Positions 1 through 7,130 of a DNA stretch of 64,000 nt are shown piece by piece. The notes beneath the pieces were generated by a model that ran no database searches, was not told the origin of the DNA, and was given only the letters and a program-made list of their open reading frames with translations. Source of the DNA: Comamonadaceae bacterium (GTDB taxonomy: Bacteria > Pseudomonadota > Gammaproteobacteria > Burkholderiales > Burkholderiaceae_C); the NCBI GenBank assembly GCA_947375135.1, contig CANCER010000001.1, positions 1-64,000 on the forward strand, given 5' to 3'. Within the stretch, counting starts at the first letter, position 1. The number at the start of each line of letters is the position of its first letter. The translations under genes and the position numbers were made by a program.

Positions 1-1551
1 GATGTCGGCCGGGCTCAGGCCGAAGCGCTTGCGCACAGGCGCCACTTCAAACAGGCTGAGCCAGTCCACCAGCGAGATGCGCGAGGCGGGCAGCTGCAAG
101 AGCTGCTCCAGCGCCTGCACCACGGGCGACTGGCGCGCCGTGGTGTCGGCCACGGCGTAGGGAATGTGGCGGGGCTGGCCGCGGGCAAAGCGGCCGAACA
201 CCGCGTGGATGTGCGGCGCAAAGGTTTCCATGTCGGGCACCATAACCATCACATCGCGGGCGTGCAGGGCCGGGTCGGCCTCCAACCAGGCCAGCAGCGT
301 GTCGTGCAGGACCTCTACCTCGCGCTGCGCGGAGTGCGTGGTCAGCAGGGTGATGGAGGCATCGCCCCCGTCCAGCGGCACGGGTGCTTCGGGCAGCGGC
401 TCCAGATTCAGGATGGCAGATTGCATCTGCGCCAGCTGGCTGGGGTGCTCTGCCAGGGTCACCGGATCGATGAAGGCATCCACCCGCGTGACCTTGCCAC
501 GGTAGCTCTCTACCCGGTCAAAGCCGTCCAGCAGGTGCAGATAGTCGCGCCCCTGTTTGCCCCAGGAGGCCAGCAGCGGGTGGGTGGCCGCTGGTGCGTC
601 CGTTTGGGCGGCAAAGCCGGGTTGGCCTGAACCGGGCTGCTGCGCTTTGGCTTGCTGGCGCCGGCGCACCTGTTGGCGCAGCTGGGCGTGGCCTTCGACA
701 ATGTCGCCCCAAAAATACTGGCAAGGGTTTTGCACCAGCATCAGCACCTGGCTCATCTGCCCCAGCATGGCCAGGGCTTCCACAGTTTGCATGGAGAGGG
801 ACGAAATGCCGAACACCACGATGCGCGGCGGAATGCCCTTGGGCACCACGCCCGTGGCCTGGTAGACCTGCACCTGCGCTTCCAGCGCGTGCATGAAGCG
901 CGCATGCACGGCGGCGCGCGAGGCGTCGGCCAGGGCCTCGCCCACATCGGCGCGGATATCGCGCCACAGCTGCGCCTGCCAGAGGTGCACGTCTTCCAGC
1001 GCCGCGGCCTTGCCCTCGTGGTCGCGCAGCAAATCCTTGCCAGCCGCCCAGTCGGTCAGCCAATCGGCCCGGTAGCTCTGGTAGCCATCCAGCACATCGG
1101 CAATTTGCTGCGCCAGTTGGTACAGGCGACGCCCGTCGCTGCCATCGCCCAGATAGCGCTGCAGCGGTGCATACAGGGCGTTGGCCGCCACCAGCGCGGG
1201 CAACAGTCGCATCAGGCGCCACAGCAGGCTGGCCTTGTCAAACACCATGTGGTGCGGCACCGCATCCGGCCCCAGCACCGCGCGGTACACCTGCCACAGG
1301 TAGCCACCCGGCAGCTCCATTTGCGTAGCCGCACAAATGCCCAGGGCCTCTTCATCGGCCAGCGCCATTTCCAGCCAATGCTTCATGCCATTGCTCTGCA
1401 CCAGGATCACCTCCGGCTGCAGCACCGGCAGGGGCTGGGACTTCAGAAAGCGGGTCAGCAGGCTGCGCAAGTCCTCCAGGCGGTTGCCATGCAGCACCAT
1501 GAAACCGGGGGGATAGGCAGGGGAAAAGGCGGGGCGGAGTGCGGTGGTCAT
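1..1551 (-). CDS. recC: Exodeoxyribonuclease V gamma subunit RecC (5' part, runs off the left edge)
   Basis: RecC is the Chi-recognising subunit of RecBCD, which processes double-strand breaks for homologous recombination in the cytoplasm. The frame is open for 517 codons from an ATG at 1551 to the window edge with no stop, so about half of a roughly 1100-residue protein is present. The N-terminus matches the family pattern: a short lead, then HGNRLEDLRSLL, VILVQSNGMKHWLEM and ELPGGYLWQVYRAVLGP. Further on are VVFGISSLSMQTVEAL and an HSAQREVEVLHDTLL segment, both typical of RecC. No convincing Shine-Dalgarno precedes the ATG. A GGCTCA-N5-TGAGCC palindrome (1592-1608) sits 41 bp upstream and may influence expression. 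recB and recD are not visible here and would be expected to the left. Confidence 0.93.
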   Translation of the reverse strand, partial: MTTALRPAFSPAYPPGFMVLHGNRLEDLRSLLTRFLKSQPLPVLQPEVILVQSNGMKHWLEMALADEEALGICAATQMELPGGYLWQVYRAVLGPDAVPHHMVFDKASLLWRLMRLLPALVAANALYAPLQRYLGDGSDGRRLYQLAQQIADVLDGYQSYRADWLTDWAAGKDLLRDHEGKAAALEDVHLWQAQLWRDIRADVGEALADASRAAVHARFMHALEAQVQVYQATGVVPKGIPPRIVVFGISSLSMQTVEALAMLGQMSQVLMLVQNPCQYFWGDIVEGHAQLRQQVRRRQQAKAQQPGSGQPGFAAQTDAPAATHPLLASWGKQGRDYLHLLDGFDRVESYRGKVTRVDAFIDPVTLAEHPSQLAQMQSAILNLEPLPEAPVPLDGGDASITLLTTHSAQREVEVLHDTLLAWLEADPALHARDVMVMVPDMETFAPHIHAVFGRFARGQPRHIPYAVADTTARQSPVVQALEQLLQLPASRISLVDWLSLFEVAPVRKRFGLSPADI

Positions 1552-1591
1552 GGCGGGTGGGCGGAGTGAAACCGCAGTATGGAGCAGGCGG

Positions 1592-1608
1592 GGCTCACCG
1601 CGTGAGCC
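1592..1608. promoter_or_regulatory. Palindrome copy 1 (GGCTCA-N5-TGAGCC)
   Basis: A perfect inverted repeat with 6-bp arms around a 5-bp spacer. It lies 41 bp upstream of the recC start and downstream of the phosphatase stop. Three more copies of the same pattern occur at 2303, 2450 and 5197. The size and spacing suit a dimeric helix-turn-helix operator. An RNA stem-loop in the recC leader is the alternative. Function is inferred. Confidence 0.5.
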
Positions 1609-1702
1609 TGCGGGGTGGGGGCTGTGGGAATACGGGCGGTAACAGTCTGCGTGCTAGGTCCGTTATCCGACCCGTCTAAGGTCGCGACAGGTTCCAGAAC
1701 AT

Positions 1703-2281
1703 TCAATTTTTAAAACGCTGCTTACGCGCTTTTTTTGCCAACCAACCTTCCTGCGTCGTTGTTTCAACAGCCCCCGGGCGCGCCGCTCGAACGCGGACAA
1801 TAGCATCGACAGGCGAGGCGCCCGTTTCAATCAGCAGCAGGCTAGCGACCGTTCCGGCACGGCCCAGACCACCCCGGCAATGAATAAAAACGGAATGCCC
1901 TTTACTCAGTTCCTCATGAAGTACCTTGCTGACTGCGGGCCACAAACGCTCAAAGCGCTCATCAGGCGCACGGCAATCTTCAATAGGCAGGTGAAACCAC
2001 TGCATTCCCAGTGCTTCAACGCACGCGCCCAGGTTTGAAACCTTGAAGTCAGATAACTCCTGCGTTTCCATCAAGGTTACGACGGCATGAGCGCCCCATC
2101 CCTTGATGACATCGAGGTCTTGCGCAAGGTCACGTTGCCAGCACCCGCCAATCAGACGCGGGCCGTGTTTTCCGGGACACAGCGAAAGCCCCAGCTTGCC
2201 AAAGCCAAGTGGAATTTCAGCGATTTTCAGGGGCGCGGATTGGCTGGTGTAGATGCGTTGGGTGCGGGTTTTGATGGTCAT
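1703..2281 (-). CDS. Dual-specificity-type protein phosphatase
   Basis: A 192-residue cytoplasmic protein of the cysteine-based protein phosphatase superfamily, closest by eye to CDKN3/dual-specificity-like enzymes. The signature HCX5R is intact as HCRGGLGR (His134, Cys135, Arg141), and a candidate general acid Asp lies in LPIEDCRAPD near residue 102. No signal peptide or membrane segment is visible. The ATG at 2281 is clear, and a GGCTCA-N5-TGAGCT palindrome lies 22 bp upstream of it. The gene is codirectional with recC but separated by 151 bp. The substrate is unknown: it could act on phosphotyrosine/serine proteins or on small phosphorylated molecules. Family assignment is secure from the motif; biological role is not. 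Confidence 0.85.
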   Translation of the reverse strand: MTIKTRTQRIYTSQSAPLKIAEIPLGFGKLGLSLCPGKHGPRLIGGCWQRDLAQDLDVIKGWGAHAVVTLMETQELSDFKVSNLGACVEALGMQWFHLPIEDCRAPDERFERLWPAVSKVLHEELSKGHSVFIHCRGGLGRAGTVASLLLIETGASPVDAIVRVRAARPGAVETTTQEGWLAKKARKQRFKN

Positions 2282-2302
2282 GCCCCATTGTGTTGCCCAA
2301 CA

Positions 2303-2319
2303 GGCTCATAGCGTGAGCT
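2303..2319. promoter_or_regulatory. Palindrome copy 2 (GGCTCA-N5-TGAGCT)
   Basis: Same arms as the copies at 1592, 2450 and 5197 (GGCTCA, five variable bases, TGAGCY). It is 22 bp upstream of the phosphatase ATG (minus strand), so it would lie in the promoter or 5' leader of that gene. Copy 3 is about 147 bp away in the same divergent intergenic region. Confidence 0.5.
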
Positions 2320-2449
2320 TGCAGGCGCCATCCGTCGGGCAATCGTCCCCTCGTCGTCCTTTACCCCTTCTGGTGAACGCCAAGTCCCTTGTGATATCGA
2401 CGTCAAGCGCGGTTCACATTAAATCCTGAAACACGACAAGTTAATCAGT

Positions 2450-2466
2450 GGCTCACGCCATGAGCT
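2450..2466. promoter_or_regulatory. Palindrome copy 3 (GGCTCA-N5-TGAGCT)
   Basis: Third copy of the GGCTCA-N5-TGAGCY element. It ends 22 bp before the ATG of the small membrane-anchored protein at 2489, mirroring the placement of copy 2 in front of the divergently transcribed phosphatase. The symmetrical pair suggests both promoters of this 207-bp intergenic region are under one regulator. Confidence 0.5.
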
Positions 2467-2488
2467 TTTGCAAGGACATAGTACCTGC

Positions 2489-2863
2489 ATGCTCATTCCA
2501 TACCCCAAGCAGCTGAAGTCTGGCTTTACCTCATTCTTCAAATCCGGCGTCGCAATACCTTTGCTGACCTTCGTCATTGGCGTCGCCGTTGGCGCTGCCA
2601 TACCTGCTGTCGAAGAGAGCCTGAACACGGGCGTGACGGATGGAGATTTCAGCAGCTCGCCTGCGACTCACTTAATGTGCAAACCGGCTGAATCAGCCAA
2701 AGCCTTGCTGGAACAGCGGAATTTTGTTGAATCGGAGTGGGCCGGATCGTCATCCCTCGGCGGGCAAACGCGGGTGTGGATGCGTAAGACCACGGCCGGC
2801 TATCTGATCGTCCGAACCGATGACGAGGGGATGACCTGTTTCCTCGACACCGGCCAATTCTAA
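2489..2863 (+). CDS. Small membrane-anchored hypothetical protein
   Basis: A 124-residue protein that I do not recognise. After a short basic N-terminus (MLIPYPKQLKSGFTSFFK) comes one hydrophobic stretch (about residues 20-40, AIPLLTFVIGVAVGAAIP), likely a signal anchor. The remaining soluble part of about 80 residues contains two cysteines and the segment GGQTRVWMRKTTAGYLIVRTDDEGMTCFLDTG. It is probably exported and tethered to the inner membrane. I chose the ATG at 2489 over an upstream TTG at 2468 because AAGGA lies upstream of it, although the 12-nt spacing is long. It is divergent from the phosphatase and followed 62 bp later by the FtsK-gamma-like gene. Confidence 0.6.
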   Translation: MLIPYPKQLKSGFTSFFKSGVAIPLLTFVIGVAVGAAIPAVEESLNTGVTDGDFSSSPATHLMCKPAESAKALLEQRNFVESEWAGSSSLGGQTRVWMRKTTAGYLIVRTDDEGMTCFLDTGQF

Positions 2864-2925
2864 AAAGTGATTTTTTACCCGCGCTTTTCTCGTCAGCACC
2901 ACCACTATTTTCATATCAACTCGTC

Positions 2926-3936
2926 ATGCCTACCCACACACCAGAACCTACCGCCAACGATCCACTGCTTGTTCAAGCTACGCAGCTGATTCTTCTCAAT
3001 CGCGACCCGTCCATTAGTCTGCTTCAACGCCATCTCAAAATCGGATACACCCGAGCCAAGGCCATCATGGAGGCCTTGGTCGGCAGCGTGGTTGAGCCGA
3101 GGCCGACTGGTGCAGGCTGGCAGCTGATCCATGCGCGTGATCTGGGCGATGACGCGCATCGTGCGCTGTTCTTGAATCAAACGACATCGTCCGATGAAGC
3201 CGATGCGCAAGAACCACCAATATACAACGTCATGTTTGGCATTGGCCGCAGGCAACGGTACGCTGAATTTTCAGACTTGTTGCAGGACGAAGGTGCTGTG
3301 CTGTATTACCCCGGCTCTGGTGACGACTACGGGCCCATGCTGCATTTGTACCAACAATTCAAATGGAGCGCGGTGTTTTATGTGGACTACCTGTCCAAGC
3401 GCAACGATGCTTTGAAAATGGTCCGTGACATGCCAGGGACCCAATCCACTGATATTCAACCGCTGGGGCCGCGTTTCATGCGCCAGAGGGCATGGAATCG
3501 CTACTGGCACACGAATCCGGCCAGTCAACGCTTCGCCGTGTCCCGGTCGGCTTTTGCATTTGCGTGCGACCTGTCGATTGAAGATGCTGCTACGTTTCGC
3601 TATCACTTCTACCGCACGGACGCCGTGCAAACCTATGAAAACCTGCTGAACACAGGTGTCAAACCCACTGTGGTGGTTTTGCAAGACCACGGATGGGGCT
3701 GCAATTGGACGAGCTTTGGTGGCAGTCATGAAATGTATGAGACGGCGCTATTGCATCGCGCCTTGCCGGAATTCCTATTTGTTGCTGACAACACGATAGT
3801 TTGGCCGGGTTACGTGCGGATCGATGCACCGGTGGTCATCGAAGGACAGATGCATCGCCACGCCCGCGCCTTGTACCGGCGCAATCCAGCGGTCAGCTGG
3901 CGTGATCTCCTGGATTCGCATTCCAGGCAGTATTGA
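2926..3936 (+). CDS. FtsK-gamma-like winged-helix protein with unknown C-terminal domain
   Basis: A 336-residue protein. Residues about 14-70 (QLILLNRDPSISLLQRHLKIGY followed by TRAKAIMEAL) closely resemble the DNA-binding gamma winged helix of FtsK/SpoIIIE translocases, but no translocase ATPase is present. The remaining 240 residues are unrelated to FtsK. They contain GAVLYYPGSGDDYGPML and then WSAVFYVDYL, a glycine-rich loop followed by an acidic strand that could be a Rossmann-like, methyltransferase-type nucleotide site; this is inference. Later come VVVLQDHGWGCNWTSFGG and FVADNTIVWPGYVRID. It is predicted to be cytoplasmic and DNA-binding. It is convergent with the WYL regulator, with a 67-bp gap. 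FtsK-gamma recognises KOPS in FtsK; whether this one does is unknown. Confidence 0.7.
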   Translation: MPTHTPEPTANDPLLVQATQLILLNRDPSISLLQRHLKIGYTRAKAIMEALVGSVVEPRPTGAGWQLIHARDLGDDAHRALFLNQTTSSDEADAQEPPIYNVMFGIGRRQRYAEFSDLLQDEGAVLYYPGSGDDYGPMLHLYQQFKWSAVFYVDYLSKRNDALKMVRDMPGTQSTDIQPLGPRFMRQRAWNRYWHTNPASQRFAVSRSAFAFACDLSIEDAATFRYHFYRTDAVQTYENLLNTGVKPTVVVLQDHGWGCNWTSFGGSHEMYETALLHRALPEFLFVADNTIVWPGYVRIDAPVVIEGQMHRHARALYRRNPAVSWRDLLDSHSRQY

Positions 3937-4003
3937 AATCTTTGACACGGAACGGTACGGCCAGCGCGTTGAGGCGGGCTCGGCTTACCCCCGAAGGCTG
4001 CGT

Positions 4004-4981
4004 TCAGCTTTGGTATTGTTTCAAGGCCAGGCGCAGTTGGCTTTCAACAGCGGCAACCAGATCGGGTGGCGATACCACTTTGAGGTTGGGGCCGAAGCGC
4101 AGGATTTCCATCACCAGTTCTGTGGAGGACAGGTAGGGGATTTCAAGCTGCAAAGCGCCCCCCGGCAAAACGCTGGTGCGTTGCTTGGGGTGCCACTTCT
4201 CATCCTTGACCCAACGGGCACTTTCCTCGGTGAAATGCAAAACGGCCCATTGCACCGGGCCACCGTGGTAGATGCCGAAGCCTGCATCAATCAAGCCGGA
4301 AAGTTTGCTTTCAGAAACACGCTTGGCTACCGTTTCAAGCATGCGTGGCTGGCGTATGACATCCAGCGCAAACACCCTCAAGTCTTTGCGCAGGTGACAG
4401 TAGGCAACCAAGTACCAGTTGTCCCGGTAGTAAAGCAAGCGTTGTGGAGACACCTCGCGCTCTGCTTCGGCGTTGGCATGGCGACTGAAATAGTTGAACA
4501 GCAGGCGCTTGCCGCTGAACAGTGACGCACTGATCACCTGAAACAAGCTGGCATCCACGGGCCGATGGTGGCCGGTCAGCAGCATACGCACCTGTTTCAA
4601 AATTTGCTCCCTGTCGCAAATTTCGGTGGTCATGGTTGACCGAACCCGTTGCAGCAGGGGTTCGATGTGCGGCCCGAGCAAGCCCCCCGTGTCGAGTTCG
4701 GACAGGAGTTTGTGCATCATCAGCAACGCCTTGGCCTCGGCGGAAGAGAACCACAGCCCCGGGAACGGTTGCCTCGTGTCCTGGGTGCTGGTTTCAAGCC
4801 GGTACCGACGCTCGAAACGGTCATAAACCACCGGCACATTCATCCGGTCACGCATGTAAGCAATGTCGCGCTTGAGCGTGGCAGGGGAAACTTCAAGCGC
4901 CTCGATCATCGAATCGAACGTGACGGAGCCCGTGCCTTGCAACATCTGTTCGATACGAAATAATCGTTCAAGCTGGCTCAT
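4004..4981 (-). CDS. WYL-domain transcriptional regulator (HTH + WYL)
   Basis: A 325-residue regulator of the DeoR-like/WYL superfamily. Residues about 1-60 form the winged HTH (LFRIEQMLQGTGSVTFDSMIEAL, then SPATLKRDIAYMRDRM). The WYL ligand-sensing domain follows at about residues 140-230, with the motif itself present as NWYLVAYCHLRKDLRVFALDVI. A C-terminal WCX-like extension completes the protein. Such regulators commonly sense nucleic-acid ligands and control DNA-damage, RNA-repair or phage-defence operons; that is family knowledge. The gene is divergent from the 161-residue hypothetical and could regulate it. Copy 4 of the palindrome lies in that gap, and a GTGAC-N8-GTCAC repeat (5012-5029) lies 30 bp before its own start, a possible autoregulatory site. 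Confidence 0.88.
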   Translation of the reverse strand: MSQLERLFRIEQMLQGTGSVTFDSMIEALEVSPATLKRDIAYMRDRMNVPVVYDRFERRYRLETSTQDTRQPFPGLWFSSAEAKALLMMHKLLSELDTGGLLGPHIEPLLQRVRSTMTTEICDREQILKQVRMLLTGHHRPVDASLFQVISASLFSGKRLLFNYFSRHANAEAEREVSPQRLLYYRDNWYLVAYCHLRKDLRVFALDVIRQPRMLETVAKRVSESKLSGLIDAGFGIYHGGPVQWAVLHFTEESARWVKDEKWHPKQRTSVLPGGALQLEIPYLSSTELVMEILRFGPNLKVVSPPDLVAAVESQLRLALKQYQS

Positions 4982-5196
4982 GGTGGTTCGTTGGTCAGCA
5001 TCCGTTTGATTGTGACATCACGCCGTCACGGCGCGTCGTCAAATTGCGTAACGGTGCAATCACGTCCTGTCGCTCCAAACTTCTCTTGCAAACCCCTGTT
5101 GTTCTGAAATTTCTGAACGACTGGTGCGCGTTGCCACAAGGCGGAGTTCACCGGTAAGTGGCGCATTCAACGACGCTGACAATATTTCATGCCATT

Positions 5197-5213
5197 GGCT
5201 CAACTGGTGAGCC
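5197..5213. promoter_or_regulatory. Palindrome copy 4 (GGCTCA-N5-TGAGCC)
   Basis: Fourth copy of the GGCTCA-N5-TGAGCY element, in the 290-bp divergent gap between the WYL regulator and the 161-residue gene, 58 bp before the latter's first ATG. Its presence next to a WYL regulator makes that protein the first candidate for the factor that binds all four copies. The rest of the gap has no other clear promoter or ORF. Confidence 0.5.
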
Positions 5214-5271
5214 ATCGGCATCAGAAGATGGCGGGTGGCCTTTGACTGCCGACTCATGATGAAAGTAAACA

Positions 5272-5757
5272 ATGCGAAGCGATATGTACAAGGTACTGGT
5301 TGAACGACCGCGTGTTGCACATTTCCAGGCATCCAACTCGATTCGCGGGTTGAAACGGGCGCGCAATGCGTATCGACGGGCCAAGCATTTCGTGCTTGAC
5401 GATCACGGAGAAGTCTGTGATCTGTACTGTGCCACCGCGCTGCCAATGCGGTCACGCCAATTGCGTAACAACCTGAAAATGTTCAGCGAGAACCTGAATC
5501 CGCTGTGGCGTTTTCTGCGCTCTCGTGCGGGGCGCCCATGGAACGACGTGTATGCGGAAATCCGGGCCCAGATTCATCCGAATGCCGCTGTCCAGCAGCA
5601 TGTCCTGCAACATATCGCCTGGGACGTTTGTTCAAAAACACGTCGCGGAACCGATGGGCGCGTCTGGAACTGGGCCGAGATCCACGGCCACTGTGACCGA
5701 AAAGGAAGTTTCTATGTCGAACCTGAGACAGGGGTTTTGAGGGTGGGTTCAAAATGA
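5272..5757 (+). CDS. Conserved hypothetical protein, 161 aa
   Basis: Not assigned to a named family. The protein opens MRSDMYKVLVERPRV; the second Met (5284) may be the true start, since the conserved part appears to begin MYKVLVERPR. Features are a very basic N-terminal third with many Arg, then LNPLWRFLRSRAGRPWNDVY, an Ile/Val-rich segment VQQHVLQHIAWDV, and a C-terminus mentioning WNWAEIHGHC. The pattern (LNENL-type run, GRPWxxVYxEI, VQQHxxxH) looks like a conserved small soluble bacterial family of unknown function, possibly nucleic-acid binding given its charge. It has no membrane segment. It is divergent from the WYL regulator, which probably controls it. Confidence 0.7.
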   Translation: MRSDMYKVLVERPRVAHFQASNSIRGLKRARNAYRRAKHFVLDDHGEVCDLYCATALPMRSRQLRNNLKMFSENLNPLWRFLRSRAGRPWNDVYAEIRAQIHPNAAVQQHVLQHIAWDVCSKTRRGTDGRVWNWAEIHGHCDRKGSFYVEPETGVLRVGSK

Positions 5758-5957
5758 GAAAGCCAATTCAGGAGTTAACCTGAAAAAGCGCATATACAAG
5801 TCATCTGGCAAGTCAAATCGACTACTGCCACAGGCAGTTATTTTCAATTAATATTGAAGCCAATTGCTCTAGCCATTGTCAATTTTCACTGACTCTTTCT
5901 TTATTTTCAGAGTTTTATATTTGACCGAAAGAGGTGATGATGAAAAAACCATCAATC

Positions 5958-5963
5958 TATAAT
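5958..5963 (+). promoter_or_regulatory. Candidate -10 box for the GIY-YIG gene
   Basis: A perfect TATAAT lies 45 bp before the GTG start at 6009, inside an AT-rich 251-bp gap (5758-6008). There is no good -35 at 16-18 bp; the bases at 5935-5940 read TGATGA. It may be an AT-rich acquired promoter. The same gap holds a 10-codon start-to-stop string (5940-5969) that I do not count as a gene. Confidence 0.35.
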
Positions 5964-6008
5964 GCATAATGTCCTTCAACGTCAAATCAAACCCAAATAG
6001 GATAAAAA

Positions 6009-6878
6009 GTGAATACAGAAAATGAAAATATGTCATTTGATTCTGCTGTTACCAGTGAACTTGGAAGCTATGTTTATGCATTGCGAGACCCGAGAGATGG
6101 CAAGATCTTTTACGTTGGGAAAGCGGGGGGACGAGAAGGGCAAGGCAACGAACGCGTCTTAGCTCATTTCGAAGAGGCAAAAGTTGCCAAGAGTTCACCG
6201 TTAAATAATCGATCCCCCAAGGTCTTAAAAATATTGGATATTTGGGATAATGGTAAGGAACCAGAGTGGTTCATTGTCCGTTATAAATTACCTAATGAAG
6301 ATACCGCGCTCCATGTAGAAGCAGCCTTGATCGACATTTTAGAAATTTCCCAAAATGGGGCCACAACTAATATCCAAGGTGGCCATGGTGCCAGGAACCA
6401 TGGGTTGCTAAATCAGGTTGATGTGGAAGCTCTAAAAGCTGAGCCCGTCAATCCATCAAAGAAAATTAAGTGCGTCTTTATTTTTTCGATCCAGCGTGCT
6501 ATTGAGCAAGGTCTAGAACCTTATGAAGCCACGCGAAAGAGCTGGAAAGGAATTGGTAAATTTCTACGTGAAAAGAGTTCTGATAATCTCGATATGTATG
6601 CTGTAGGTGTAGCAAATGGAATTTCACAAGGCGCATTCAGCATATCTAGGTGGAAAAAGTCGAATGAGTCGAAGAACAACAGATGGTACTTCGACGGAAG
6701 CGCTGTCAAAGAACCTAACGACTTGCATCAAAAAAATTATCTTTCAGTTATTCAGAAAGCTAGGGGATACTGGCAAAGAGGCGGCTACCTCGTTGTCGAA
6801 TTTGAAGGCAATGGTGAATTCAAATTTTTGCGTGGGTTTAGTGATAAAGCGAAATTGTTTAAGTTGCAGGGCGGTTAA
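6009..6878 (+). CDS. GIY-YIG (LEM-3-like) domain protein, AT-rich
   Basis: A 289-residue protein from a GTG at 6009. Residues about 18-115 carry a LEM-3-like GIY-YIG nuclease fold: SYVYALRDPRDGKIFYVGKAGG supplies the two tyrosine/glycine strands, RVLAHF the conserved Arg/His region, and ALHVEAALIDILE the metal-binding Glu helix. The C-terminal 150 residues (FIFSIQRAIEQGLEPYEATRKSW and onward to GYWQRGGYLVVEFEGNGEFKFL) are unassigned and may be a recognition domain. Base composition is clearly more AT-rich than every neighbour, and codon use differs accordingly, so it was probably acquired by transfer. No partner gene is adjacent. It might be a standalone restriction or defence nuclease; that role is inferred. 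Confidence 0.75.
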   Translation: MNTENENMSFDSAVTSELGSYVYALRDPRDGKIFYVGKAGGREGQGNERVLAHFEEAKVAKSSPLNNRSPKVLKILDIWDNGKEPEWFIVRYKLPNEDTALHVEAALIDILEISQNGATTNIQGGHGARNHGLLNQVDVEALKAEPVNPSKKIKCVFIFSIQRAIEQGLEPYEATRKSWKGIGKFLREKSSDNLDMYAVGVANGISQGAFSISRWKKSNESKNNRWYFDGSAVKEPNDLHQKNYLSVIQKARGYWQRGGYLVVEFEGNGEFKFLRGFSDKAKLFKLQGG

Positions 6879-7130
6879 TCGCCGTCTGGGACCCTCAAGT
6901 TCGACAGCGATTTCAAGAAGTGCGTTTTTTCCACCATTCAATCCAATAAATTCAACTTTGTACGGAGGGTTTAGAACCGTTTCGCAGTCTGCGCTTTGCA
7001 CCCTGTTTGTAATGCAATGATTGGGTTACGCCCAAAAAGCTTCGAACTTGAAATGACGGGAACGCGTCCAATCCAAACACCGCCTGCGACCGTGAAGTCA
7101 CAGATTCAGGCTTGCGCCAACGCCTCCGGC

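Noticed and set aside
5937-5969. A 10-11 codon mini-ORF (MMKKPSIYNA) before the GIY-YIG gene
   Set aside because: It has GAGGTG nearby but overlaps the proposed TATAAT and has no attenuation-like structure; too short to support.
6744-7001. Minus-strand 85-codon frame reading MQSADCETVLNPPYKVEFIG...
   Set aside because: The first part (outside the GIY-YIG gene) looks vaguely protein-like and could be a decayed gene remnant, but the second half is antisense to the GIY-YIG gene and no family is recognisable. The 252-bp gap 6879-7130 holds nothing else.
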